Assembly: GCA_004764695.1 (NCBI GenBank)
Contig: CM015708.1
Location: forward strand, 186,001-250,000
Reading direction: 5' to 3'
Length of the DNA stretch: 64,000 nucleotides
Source of the DNA: Schizochytrium sp. TIO01
Taxonomy: Eukaryota > Sar > Bigyra > Thraustochytrida > Thraustochytriidae
In this document: one piece after another, positions 37,010 through 46,027 of the stretch
Numbering within the stretch: the first letter of the stretch is position 1
Layout: each line of letters opens with the position of its first letter
The notes under the pieces: generated by a model
Databases searched by the model: none
Seen by the model: the letters and a program-made list of their open reading frames with translations, nothing else
What the model was told of the DNA's origin: nothing
Program-made: the position numbers and the translations under genes

Positions 37010-39241
37010 TTAAAGTGCTGAATAGAAACTATGTACTGTTATGTAAGGTGTATCTGCAAGTGAAATACCACAACTCATTGGTGGACATACTTCATATTCT
37101 TCTCCCAAAGACTCTATACCATATTCCGCAAACTGATTGCAACACCCACCAACAGACTCTGCATACATAAAAGTTGCAATAGAGTCTTCAACAAAGGCTT
37201 GGTTAATTCGTCTTATCGACAAAACCAAACCATCAGAAGACACTGATGTTTCATTGTTGAGAAAGAGCTGACTACTAGCCCAAGACCCATATGCCCCGCT
37301 TAAAGCAGACCACTTATACAGATCCGTATAAGGAGTATATAGATCTTGAACTGTTTGTACAGGGTTTGAAAACTGAATGTGTACAGTAGAGTATTGATTA
37401 CCATCTTCAGATGTATTACTTTCAACAGTTGTATCTGTTACAACAGGCCATACAGATTTAACAGTGCTATTAAATAACTGCTGGACGGCACGCCAACCAA
37501 TAGGAGCCTTGAGGCGAGGAAATCCGATCTTTGGCTGCAGATGGTTTTCATCATTGTTTTCACACCAGCCTTGTAAAAACCATGGTTGATCAACAATCGC
37601 ATCTTCCTCACACACACCTCCAAGCGTATAAGTAAACGATTTATCAATATTTCTATATGGGTCTTCTAAATCCGCAGTATCAACATAGACTACTTGAGAT
37701 GAGTTGAAGTTTGACAGAATGCTACTTATCAAGTAACGCCGCCCACGCACAATCAAAACTTTATTGTCCAATGTCATATCATGATAACCGACGACAGCAA
37801 CCTTCATGTCTGTGTGCTGAACGAACATTGTATTGGTCAGAAAGTCAGACAAATACTTATAGGCTGTAGCATAGGATTTGTCCATATCGTTTAGCGAATT
37901 CTCTGGAGGGTACAACAGCATCATTTCAAGGTTTGTATATTGTATTTGTGTAATGCCTCGCGCGAACACAAAGCTGTCAGACCATTTGTTTATAGATGAA
38001 TGCACGTACGAACGTAGCGAACGCGTTGGGTGACTTAATGTCACAACACCAACATAACCACCATAAGAGTTGGCGTCCATGAAAGCAACAGCAACACTAT
38101 AACATACAGAACTTGCGTCTTCTAGTGAAGATTGTGAATTTGACCATTCGTACGAGCCTGGATCAATCGAAGTCTTTCTAGTAGTAATCTGCATATGATG
38201 GATCCGTGCATCATAGCGATTTCTGATTCCTCGTGCAGCTAGATCATACTTTACAGGCAAAGCAACATTTCTTTCCCCTGCACAAAGAAACAATTTTCCA
38301 AACTTTACGTTACTTTTGATCATGCGGCTATTTGCATAGACATTCCAACTATTGAGTGGCCTGAGTGCTAATATATCGGTCACATTAATAACAACATGGT
38401 CACCTGAATTCATCAAAGAGCACGGTGCTTCAAGAGTCATCTTACTTGCAACACATTCAAGCGTACATGTTGTAAGCGAGGTAACTCCAACGACGACATC
38501 TTGGATATAGTTTAAGTCAAGAATGACTGTTCCATCACTATCAGGCTGCAACATCAAAGAATTGCCTTGCCAGAAACGATTGGCGATTTCGGTCTCCGAG
38601 AGAGACGAAGTATCTACTCCTGAGACCAACTCGATATCATCGTAGGTCCAAATTGGAGGCCCTTCAATCGGTGCCGCAGTTGGGGATAGAGAAGGGATCC
38701 ACTCTGGGTCTAACGTTGGTGATTGTGTTGACGTTGTGGGAACTGTCGGCGCAGTAGGCGAGCGTGTTGGGTACAGCGTAGGAGCAGACGTGAGATGAAT
38801 AGTTGGCATTCTTGTTAGGACCTTGTCTATCATACTTTGATAATATTCATCATTAACTTCAGACCCTAGAATTGTTTCACCAATGCCGACAGAGTAACTA
38901 TCATCCTCAACAAGAAGAGTGTTCTGGTTGCTAGCCGAAGACTCGTCTGCGTCTACCATTTCATCTGCCATTGCACCACTACTCGTCGTTGGCGAGGCAG
39001 AGGGAGACGGACTCAAGATCTCCGAGCTTGAGCTGTCATCGACCCGACTCAACGCCTCTCCAAGAAGTGAACTAAAGTTTGTCTGTACAGTAGAATGATG
39101 CGATACAGGTAGACAGGATGTGTGTTCGTGAATGGCAACATAGTAGCCAATAGCTACCAAGACGCACAAGAGAACTGGATTCACAAACAGCAGCAAATAG
39201 CGATGTGCTTTCATCGCTGGAGTAACAACGTGCGAGCTCAT
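37010..39241 (-). CDS. Type II membrane protein, large ectodomain
   Basis: A 743-residue protein with a short cytoplasmic N-terminus and a signal-anchor helix at about residues 13-35 (YLLLFVNPVLLCVLVAIGYY). A Ser/Pro-rich stem follows, with APTLYPTRSPTAPTVPTT- and QSPTLDP-type linkers at about 150-195. The ectodomain of ~550 residues is Cys-containing and rich in NxS/T sites, with no domain I can name. It lies in the same orientation as the preceding type II protein, with only ~170 bp between them. By size, topology and linker style it is a candidate envelope glycoprotein. Its 5' leader is A-rich. Confidence 0.78.
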   Translation of the reverse strand: MSSHVVTPAMKAHRYLLLFVNPVLLCVLVAIGYYVAIHEHTSCLPVSHHSTVQTNFSSLLGEALSRVDDSSSSEILSPSPSASPTTSSGAMADEMVDADESSASNQNTLLVEDDSYSVGIGETILGSEVNDEYYQSMIDKVLTRMPTIHLTSAPTLYPTRSPTAPTVPTTSTQSPTLDPEWIPSLSPTAAPIEGPPIWTYDDIELVSGVDTSSLSETEIANRFWQGNSLMLQPDSDGTVILDLNYIQDVVVGVTSLTTCTLECVASKMTLEAPCSLMNSGDHVVINVTDILALRPLNSWNVYANSRMIKSNVKFGKLFLCAGERNVALPVKYDLAARGIRNRYDARIHHMQITTRKTSIDPGSYEWSNSQSSLEDASSVCYSVAVAFMDANSYGGYVGVVTLSHPTRSLRSYVHSSINKWSDSFVFARGITQIQYTNLEMMLLYPPENSLNDMDKSYATAYKYLSDFLTNTMFVQHTDMKVAVVGYHDMTLDNKVLIVRGRRYLISSILSNFNSSQVVYVDTADLEDPYRNIDKSFTYTLGGVCEEDAIVDQPWFLQGWCENNDENHLQPKIGFPRLKAPIGWRAVQQLFNSTVKSVWPVVTDTTVESNTSEDGNQYSTVHIQFSNPVQTVQDLYTPYTDLYKWSALSGAYGSWASSQLFLNNETSVSSDGLVLSIRRINQAFVEDSIATFMYAESVGGCCNQFAEYGIESLGEEYEVCPPMSCGISLADTPYITVHSFYSAL

Positions 39242-39400
39242 TGTTTTTTTTCGTTTAATGCCAATAATAAAATGTTTTTTTGTTTTTTTAATGCTCTTGT
39301 GACCTATGGGTCTTATGTTTATGATCTATCACTATACTTATAGTTTGAATTCTTATTATATAAGCTTTTGGATCAGGAACTTAAAAAATATAATAATATA

Positions 39401-40468
39401 TTATATAAAGAGAAAATCTATGTACATACAATTAAAAATCATTGCCACTGTCAGAGCCGTAGCCAGCGTCATGAACATAGCAAACGTTCTATGACCTACA
39501 GCAATGGTTTCAAGTTGAATCACAGTCTGTATGCTTTCTGTTTTTATCACATAGACATCGGAAGGCACAATGCTAGAGTCCATGTATACCTTTTGTTTTT
39601 CAATTACAGCTTCAGGATCTGCAAAAACAAATCTTGGCAGATAAAGTGTGCTATATAGCTTATCCTCTTGAAAATGAGCGGCATATGCATCAAAGAAAAA
39701 GCAAGCATTAGGGCTATCGAGCGAAGCCTCAAATGTGAACGCTTTGCATTTTGTAATGCCGAGATAAGACCTACAATACGCTGCGCACTCCTGTACAGTC
39801 ATACTCTCGGTTTGTGCGAGTAGATTCTCACGCCCTAGCCAGACATCCTGAATTGGCTTGTCAAATCCATCTATGTAACCTATTTGCACAAAATTTGGCG
39901 TTGGGGGAAAGGTAAGAAAAGAACCATAACATAATACAGGGTCCGTTAGCCAGAAGGATCTAGTAGCGACTTCAGTGTTATTTTTATCTAAAAGCGCTGC
40001 TGGCTTTCGCTCGTCCGAATAGGTAAGGTTTGCAATAGACTCGCCAAAATAACAATCGCTCAATGTACATCGATATGCTCTGTCCGAGAGCAGCGTATCA
40101 ATCTTTGTCGACCTACACTCAAAGTCTGTTTCGACCACGCAAGCTTTTAAGCAGGATTCATACGCATCTTTTGCGCCCGAGCTGACAACTACTGATTTTG
40201 TATTTCCATCTAAACAAGAAAGAGAGTTTAAAGTGCTTAGTGTTGTCTCGCGCACCAGACTTGAGTCCAACAACGAAACATTACATGTTGCTAAAGCACC
40301 GATCGATGAAGTAACATTTACTGCGCATTGCCTCACTGCGGACGTTTGCTTTGAGATTTCATTGTTTTCGTTTACGATTGAGCATTGCCAGTTTTGAGAA
40401 ATAATAGGCGTTGCATAAGTGATGCCAACGTGCCAGCATATCAGAAAAGTGATTTGCAAAAGCTTCAT
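39401..40468 (-). CDS. PAN/Apple-like membrane protein
   Basis: A 355-residue protein with a signal peptide (MKLLQITFLICWHVGITYA). It has two Cys-rich modules. The first (about residues 105-145) runs ESCLKACVVETDFECR to CTLSDCYFGE. The second (about 235-270) contains CAAYCRSYLGITKCKAF and NACFFFD, the typical pattern of PAN/Apple domains, in which a helix carries paired cysteines. A C-terminal helix (about 328-350) probably anchors it. The first module matches the corresponding region of the gene at 60307 in cysteine spacing, so these look like paralogues. PAN domains usually bind proteins or carbohydrates, so attachment is a reasonable but untested role. Confidence 0.75.
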   Translation of the reverse strand: MKLLQITFLICWHVGITYATPIISQNWQCSIVNENNEISKQTSAVRQCAVNVTSSIGALATCNVSLLDSSLVRETTLSTLNSLSCLDGNTKSVVVSSGAKDAYESCLKACVVETDFECRSTKIDTLLSDRAYRCTLSDCYFGESIANLTYSDERKPAALLDKNNTEVATRSFWLTDPVLCYGSFLTFPPTPNFVQIGYIDGFDKPIQDVWLGRENLLAQTESMTVQECAAYCRSYLGITKCKAFTFEASLDSPNACFFFDAYAAHFQEDKLYSTLYLPRFVFADPEAVIEKQKVYMDSSIVPSDVYVIKTESIQTVIQLETIAVGHRTFAMFMTLATALTVAMIFNCMYIDFLFI

Positions 40469-40625
40469 ATTATATTAAATAGAAAACTGTAGATAAAAAA
40501 GTTTTTTTTTTTTTTTTTAATGTGTTTAATTACTACTTACCAATTTCAAATTTTTTTTTCTATTTGTCTTGTATTTTGGTTAGTGCTTTTAATACAAATA
40601 GATTTTATCTATAGTAATAACTCTA

Positions 40626-41144
40626 TTACACAGCCTCTGCACTACCTTTTTGAATTGCCTTTATATGGTGAATAAGTTCGGGCATATGAGTAATTGCGTA
40701 TAGATAGTAGGCTGCAATTAGCGAAGCTGCAACAATGACAAAAATTTTTAGCTTTGATAATTTTTGTAAAAGTGATAGGTCAGCAGTCAGACCTGTTTTC
40801 AAAAGTGCTTCTTCGAGTAGATCTTGGTCATCAACTTCATCAGGCATGTAATCATAGGTAAAGGTGTCTGTTTCCACGGCCTGTTCGAGTCGTTTTGTAT
40901 TGAAGCGAGGGTGAACCACACAAATTTGCTCAGATAATGTGAACGACACAGCTCTACAAGACTCTTCAATAATGCAGAGATTTATACACATCCCAAGCCG
41001 AGGAATTTTTCGAAGGGTTACAGAATTTAGGTACGAAACAGTAGCATCAGGATATCTTGTAATATTAAAGCTAGCCCGCACAGGCATTGTTGCAATAGAG
41101 CAACATAAAAAAACAAAAAAGGTACACGCTCGTTGACTCCACAT
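40626..41144 (-). CDS. Small PAN-like type I membrane protein
   Basis: A 172-residue protein with an N-terminal signal peptide (about residues 1-24, ACTFFVFLCCSIATMPVRA). A single PAN-like module (MCINLCIIEESCRAVSFT, then ICVVHPRF) occupies about residues 50-85. Near the C-terminus is a transmembrane helix (about 133-150, KIFVIVAASLIAAYYLYAI), followed by a short tail. It is a minimal version of the PAN-bearing proteins found elsewhere in the window (39401, 42496 and 60307). It is divergent from the Snf7-like gene, with 184 bp between the starts. Confidence 0.72.
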   Translation of the reverse strand: MWSQRACTFFVFLCCSIATMPVRASFNITRYPDATVSYLNSVTLRKIPRLGMCINLCIIEESCRAVSFTLSEQICVVHPRFNTKRLEQAVETDTFTYDYMPDEVDDQDLLEEALLKTGLTADLSLLQKLSKLKIFVIVAASLIAAYYLYAITHMPELIHHIKAIQKGSAEAV

Positions 41145-41328
41145 ATTAAAACTACCCGACTAATTAGTATCACCAATATGAATAAATGCTAACAGAATAA
41201 AACTAAAATTCTACCAATTTGTATTATACACGAAGACTGTAACTTGTATATATTATTGCATAGTAAAGGTGGGTGGTGACTTTCCGAATAAGTTAGGCTT
41301 CTTTTTTTAAAGGCTGTTTTTTTTTAAA

Positions 41329-42123
41329 ATGGATTATTGTTCGCGATTGAGGGGGCTTTTCTACCCCACGGCAGTAAAGGAAATCATGATCGACGAACAA
41401 ATTGAAAATCTAGGCGAGGTCATTAAGACACTTGAGGAGCGTATCAGGCAGTTCAGACAAGAACAAGCTTCTTTGAAAAATACGATTAAAAGTTTAAATG
41501 ACCCATCAATCCGATTTGAGGGAAATGGAACGAGCCGCAAATTGATTATTGAAAAGTGTAAGCGTCGCTTACTTCTTACTTTAAAATTTGTGGAGGACTT
41601 GGAAAAACAAGTCACGTTCTATACTCAAACTAAATTCAATCTCGAGCGCTCACAAATGGCTACAGAAATGGCGATGAGCATTTCAGCTTTACGGGATCAG
41701 CTTTCTAGTGTGCAAGGCATTGACCTCTCTCAGTTACGCGGAGACATGGACGAGATCGATGAGACCAACCAAGAGATGCAAGAGGTTACCAACTTCATGC
41801 AAGACAACTTTAACTTCAACACATGGAACACTGACATGGGAGAGATGGAACAAATGTTGGAAGACTATTTAGTTGAGTCTGATGAAGAAAACAATCTAGA
41901 ATCGATCGCCGAAGAAATGTCAGAAGCATCGCTGTCTCCGAAACAATCTTCGAAAACAAAAGTTGAAGAATCGTCTGAAATGCGCTCCACATCGAAAACA
42001 AAGACCAGAAAAACGACGGAAGCGCATGCAGCAACACCCACAAAGCATAAAAAGACTAATAAAAGTAAGAAGACTACAAGTACAGTAGACATTGTTACCG
42101 ACGTTTCACCTATGCTTGTGTAA
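41329..42123 (+). CDS. ESCRT-III protein, CHMP4/Snf7-like
   Basis: A 264-residue protein with the shape of Snf7. A short N-terminal amphipathic stretch (SRLRGLF) precedes a long basic helical hairpin (about residues 17-115, with NLGEVIKTLEERIRQFRQEQ and CKRRLLLTLKFVEDLEKQV). A linker helix follows with LDQLRG-like DLSQLRGDMDEIDETNQEM near 133-150, and then the acidic helix DMGEMEQMLEDYLVES near 168-183, the equivalent of the Snf7 helix containing DELEEEL. The tail (about 200-264) is basic, rich in Ser, Thr and Lys, and longer than usual. Snf7 is the main filament-forming ESCRT-III subunit. With the CHMP2-like gene at 27034, the window encodes both a core polymer former and a Vps4-recruiting subunit. 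Confidence 0.8.
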   Translation: MDYCSRLRGLFYPTAVKEIMIDEQIENLGEVIKTLEERIRQFRQEQASLKNTIKSLNDPSIRFEGNGTSRKLIIEKCKRRLLLTLKFVEDLEKQVTFYTQTKFNLERSQMATEMAMSISALRDQLSSVQGIDLSQLRGDMDEIDETNQEMQEVTNFMQDNFNFNTWNTDMGEMEQMLEDYLVESDEENNLESIAEEMSEASLSPKQSSKTKVEESSEMRSTSKTKTRKTTEAHAATPTKHKKTNKSKKTTSTVDIVTDVSPMLV

Positions 42124-42218
42124 ACTACGAAAATACATATTCTGCTCTTTTTTGTTGTTTTTTTTTAAAAATAAATATTATATTATCTGTTCAAAGCTTT
42201 TTAATTATTGTACATGAT

Positions 42219-42368
42219 ATGATGGAACTCGAATATATACTGACAAATAGAGTGACCAAAAAAAATGTTAGACTCATGGTGGCAAGCTTTGTAATATTTA
42301 CTTTTATGTTTATATTTTGTTCTTTATATGAAGATCTTACCAAATCTTTTCATATACTATTAAACTGA
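42219..42368 (+). CDS. Putative 49-residue membrane peptide
   Basis: A short frame in the gap between the Snf7-like gene and the amidohydrolase-like gene. It encodes a charged N-terminus (RVTKKNVR), a hydrophobic helix (LMVASFVIFTFMFIFCSLY) and a short tail. Its basic-then-hydrophobic pattern resembles the 50-residue frame at 51282. Small single-helix proteins are frequent in virions, but short frames are easily produced by chance in AT-rich DNA. Confidence 0.35.
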   Translation: MMELEYILTNRVTKKNVRLMVASFVIFTFMFIFCSLYEDLTKSFHILLN

Positions 42369-42495
42369 ACAGGTTTCTATATACAAACTTATACTATATG
42401 AACATTTCCTCCATCTATTTTAAAACGCAAGCAAACCAATCGATTGATTGACCACATTATTATTTTAAAATTTATTTCGTTTTTTTTAAATAATT

Positions 42496-44493
42496 ATGAT
42501 GACTGAAAAAAAAAGCCATCTTGTGTGGTGTTGGCTAGGTCTATTGTTCTGCTCTACTTATCATTATGTTGCAGCCCAGCCAGCAAATAGTCACCACCCA
42601 ATTATGGTGGATGACTCTTCTTGGCTACTGAATGAGCATATAAGCGATTCTGTACTTTCAGAAATGCGCGAGAAGGATTCGCGCAACTTGGCATCGGATA
42701 CCAACGACAATGAGGGTGAAGAAGAAGAAGAAGAAGAAGAAGAAGAAGAAGAAGAAGAAGACGAGGATCAGGAAGAGTCTGAAGAAGAGACAGAGCTAGC
42801 AAGTCATCAATTTCGCGGCTACGGCAGTCTTGGGGCTGGTGAAGAGTCTGCTGCTATTTTTGATAATGACTATACTTCTCCTCCTAACGTGTTAGGACGC
42901 GACCCAAAGGTCCCTTATCTAAAGGTTGCCTTAGAAGGCCATGACCCATGGAAAGGAATTAACCAACTTGAATGGGAGAATGAGGACAAGGACGTTTACT
43001 TTGACTTCAGACCCGAGAGTTTGGATATCCTTGAACCCGAGACTACCCTGAGTGGCGAGGCAGAAGTCGGGACTCGAATTCGGGGCCGTGTGGTGAAGGA
43101 TGGTCAGCCTTTAGCAGAGTACTATGTGGGAGACCTGCCTATTATTCTATTTTGTATCCACACCAATGACTTAGGCTGGCGGCCTTTCATGAAGAATTGG
43201 CCGCCTTCACGCCGAGCTTGTAGAACAGCAAATTGTGATACCCAAAGCGCATGGCGAGAACTACAGAGTATCCCCGATGACGAGTTCGACAAGCTTGGAT
43301 CAAAAAAAATATCAAAGCGTATGAAGCGAGCCGGTTTGCGAAGAAACGGAGTTGATCTTGAATTACCTCTGGGCGATGGCGCAGGTCAATATTGCAATGC
43401 GACTTATCAATATATTTTAGAAAAGACTGAGGGCAAACATGCACCTCACATGATTTATTCGCATATTCCAAAGCTATTTCTTGACTTTAACAGAGGCCCT
43501 GCAAGAGACTTTTTGCGCGTGCGTGGAACACTTCACTCGGCAGGATTGCGTAGCCTTAACCCGGAAATCTATGCAACCTATCATGATGTTCTAGGCTTTG
43601 TGCGTGAAGCCAAAAATGTTGTGGCCAGAACTTATGGAGGTGGTTGGATGCTCAATATGCACAGCATGGGTAGGGCACGACGATTTGGCGTAGGAATTGG
43701 ATGGAAGAGTTTAACCAAGCGCCTTTACAACGACCCCTCAATTGCGCGCGAGATGATCTATAATCGCAAAAGTTTACCTCACTTATATGCTGACCATCAT
43801 TTGGATAACGAGCTGTCTCCTTATGAGAGTATGTATGGAAAGTATGCAATTGGAGAAATTCTGAGCAATCGTGGCCTTGGTGCGGCACCTTCGCGTGCGT
43901 GGCAATACTGGCACGGGAAATCTGATACAATGTGCTATTGTGGATCCACCTATTTCGAAACCCATTTTGGACCACGGAACTTGAATGAGGCAGAAGCTAT
44001 GGATGCATATTTAGATAATTTAGAGGTTAAAAATCGCCCTGTTGAGAGTTGGTACCGCGGTTCATGGAACACTGCAATCGTAGAAGCATATTCCAAGTAT
44101 ATCTCAGAAAAGGGACGCATGTTTCACGATACTGTTGAGCTTTGGGGTGAGACATTGATAGATATTTCTCAAGAATATTTTGGACTCAAAGATTTAAAGA
44201 GAGTCTCGAGCTATACGCCACGCTACAAATCTCTGAACACCACTTATGCCAGCGTAACACCAGCGAGAATGTGCGACAGTAAACGCATTAAGACGTTGAC
44301 TGCTGATAGGTTAGCATTTTATTTGCCTGAATGTGTTTCAGCGTGCGATCAGACAGACACCTGCAAATATATTTCAATGTCCACTGTTCCTTCAGGTAGG
44401 CGTGTTTGCCACTTGCACGCCACTTGCTCAAACACTGTTGAAAAACGATACTTTACAATTGTAGATGTTGAACAATATCTTTCTGGAGAGTAG
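42496..44493 (+). CDS. Secreted N-formylglutamate amidohydrolase-like protein with PAN tail
   Basis: A 665-residue protein with a signal peptide (cleavage likely near residue 28, TYHYVAAQPA) and a (GAA)n-encoded poly-Glu run at about 75-95. A catalytic-type domain spans about residues 200-560. Recognisable features of the N-formylglutamate amidohydrolase/HutG-like fold are an early His222 (FCIHTND), the DxNR motif at 330-333 (DFNRGP) and His389 in MHSMG, corresponding to the CHSM motif. These enzymes are zinc-dependent amidohydrolases. The C-terminus carries a PAN-like Cys module (CVSACDQTDTCKYIS, then CHLHATC). A secreted or virion-surface hydrolase for an amide or peptide linkage is inferred; the true substrate is not known. 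The match is at motif level only. Confidence 0.65.
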   Translation: MMTEKKSHLVWCWLGLLFCSTYHYVAAQPANSHHPIMVDDSSWLLNEHISDSVLSEMREKDSRNLASDTNDNEGEEEEEEEEEEEEEEDEDQEESEEETELASHQFRGYGSLGAGEESAAIFDNDYTSPPNVLGRDPKVPYLKVALEGHDPWKGINQLEWENEDKDVYFDFRPESLDILEPETTLSGEAEVGTRIRGRVVKDGQPLAEYYVGDLPIILFCIHTNDLGWRPFMKNWPPSRRACRTANCDTQSAWRELQSIPDDEFDKLGSKKISKRMKRAGLRRNGVDLELPLGDGAGQYCNATYQYILEKTEGKHAPHMIYSHIPKLFLDFNRGPARDFLRVRGTLHSAGLRSLNPEIYATYHDVLGFVREAKNVVARTYGGGWMLNMHSMGRARRFGVGIGWKSLTKRLYNDPSIAREMIYNRKSLPHLYADHHLDNELSPYESMYGKYAIGEILSNRGLGAAPSRAWQYWHGKSDTMCYCGSTYFETHFGPRNLNEAEAMDAYLDNLEVKNRPVESWYRGSWNTAIVEAYSKYISEKGRMFHDTVELWGETLIDISQEYFGLKDLKRVSSYTPRYKSLNTTYASVTPARMCDSKRIKTLTADRLAFYLPECVSACDQTDTCKYISMSTVPSGRRVCHLHATCSNTVEKRYFTIVDVEQYLSGE

Positions 44494-44554
44494 TTATGCT
44501 TTTAATCGAAATTTTGATTCATTTACTTATCTTGATACTATAAATTTGACATCA

Positions 44555-45742
44555 CTAATTTGCTTCCAAGATCCTATCAGCAATTGCATCATTGAGCAAT
44601 ACAACAGAAACTATCTCATGTGGAAGCATGTCCATCTTCAAGTATTGGTCTTCTGTGCTATCTTCAACAGAAGCTGAGAATGCGGCCTGAAGAGCAGTTT
44701 GCTCTCCTGCCTTTTTGAGCTTGCGTCTTTTCGCTAGAAATGCCAATCGCAGAAGCAGAAAATTCGTCATCAAATAGACATCTAGTTCTTCGATACGTTT
44801 ATCAACTTTTGGGTCTGCAACACGCGTAGCAGATTTCTTTACTCGCCTTTCTTGGAAGTCGACCAGTACCAGGTTTGTCATTTTACGCATAATGATTTTG
44901 TTGGTCAAACTGTCAACAATGACTTTGGTTATAGTATCGCAAAAACGAGGAAGCAAGATCTTTTCCAGACTGGTGGGTAGCTTAGCAAGCATATCTTGCA
45001 TAAGTTCTTCAAAGTTTGTTTGTTTTGAAAGCTGAGTTGAAGGTAATACAAAATCACCATACTTGACAAAAACTTCAGTTAGTGCCGAAGCGCTACTATT
45101 GTGTATCAAAGTGCAACAAAGCTTTAAAAGCATCTGCGCCCAGCTAGCAGAGTTGACTTCGAAGGCATGCTGAACATGGAGACCAATAGATGATACAGAC
45201 CGAGGAAGACTTGAGTAAACTTGAGCCAAGATTTGATAGTCTGTTGGATGCCGCGGGATTGACAATCCGAATTTTTCAAAAGAGCGTGTAACACCTGTGA
45301 CCAAGGGCAGAATTCTTTTGATGTCATTTTCGAAAGATTCAACAGAATCATCGATAAAGATTTGAAGTGAACTAAGCCATGTATAATGCTGAAAGACATC
45401 TCGCAAACAACCAATGACCTTAGCGTCTACACTGTCATAAAGATGCAGATGCAAACAACAGGGTTGATCGCACGATTGTTCACTATCAAAATTTTCTAGG
45501 ATTTTGAAAAAGTCTTCTTGATTTTCTATGTAACTACAAACTTCAACATTTTGTTCATCATAGAAATTCCATGAAAACTTACCACGAACTTCTAAGTGAA
45601 AGTCAAAATTGATATCATCAGGAAGCTCAAGGCTCTCCATTGCACAGCGTACCTCATAGATTCGCTCTGCTTGATCCAGAACATTGCTGTCCAAAGTGCT
45701 CTCAATAACAAGCTCTTGTATGCTATCATCTATCACAGCCAT
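44555..45742 (-). CDS. Unknown protein with possible F-box-like end
   Basis: A 395-residue soluble protein not assigned to a family. It contains several Leu-rich stretches, such as CLHLHLYDSVDAKVI and LSSLQIFIDD, which could be irregular leucine-rich repeats. A basic patch lies near residue 335 (AKRRKLKKA). The last ~25 residues (MDMLPHEIVSVVLLNDA) resemble the opening of an F-box, which would recruit Skp1 for ubiquitin ligation. Some viral proteins carry such C-terminal F-boxes, but this match is short and may be coincidental. The upstream region contains a 16-bp palindrome (45828-45843). Confidence 0.7.
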   Translation of the reverse strand: MAVIDDSIQELVIESTLDSNVLDQAERIYEVRCAMESLELPDDINFDFHLEVRGKFSWNFYDEQNVEVCSYIENQEDFFKILENFDSEQSCDQPCCLHLHLYDSVDAKVIGCLRDVFQHYTWLSSLQIFIDDSVESFENDIKRILPLVTGVTRSFEKFGLSIPRHPTDYQILAQVYSSLPRSVSSIGLHVQHAFEVNSASWAQMLLKLCCTLIHNSSASALTEVFVKYGDFVLPSTQLSKQTNFEELMQDMLAKLPTSLEKILLPRFCDTITKVIVDSLTNKIIMRKMTNLVLVDFQERRVKKSATRVADPKVDKRIEELDVYLMTNFLLLRLAFLAKRRKLKKAGEQTALQAAFSASVEDSTEDQYLKMDMLPHEIVSVVLLNDAIADRILEAN

Positions 45743-45827
45743 TTTACTGTTTTTTTTTTTTATAAAAGGGGTTTGGTCTCAACCAGATTCTCTATCCTTT
45801 TGTAATTTTGTTTTCAAATAACAAAAT

Positions 45828-45843
45828 ACATATTCGAATATGT
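45828..45843. promoter_or_regulatory. 16-bp perfect palindrome ACATATTCGAATATGT
   Basis: It lies ~85 bp upstream of the minus-strand gene ending at 44555 and 185 bp upstream of the plus-strand gene at 46028. Its core, TTCGAATAT, recurs at 45941-45955 (ACAGACTCGAATATG), 52430-52444 (identical 15-mer) and 3544-3560. It is likely a transcription-factor site shared between divergent genes. Confidence 0.5.
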
Positions 45844-45940
45844 CTCGGTGAATAAAACGTTTTTTTTTAATTCATTAAATTTCTAACTGTAACAGATTTT
45901 TTTTTAATAGCCTGGAGTTTCGACCGTTAGTACTTGACAC

Positions 45941-45955
45941 ACAGACTCGAATATG
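45941..45955 (+). promoter_or_regulatory. ACAGACTCGAATATG promoter-proximal motif
   Basis: A 15-bp word located 73 bp upstream of the ATG at 46028. The identical 15-mer occurs 86 bp upstream of the primase ATG (52430-52444). Exact conservation at similar distances from two start codons suggests a common promoter element. Confidence 0.45.
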
Positions 45956-46027
45956 CTATTTGTTAGTTTGTTATAACAAACAAACATTTTAGCATGCAAA
46001 CACCAAACAGAATCGCCTGCTCTACGA

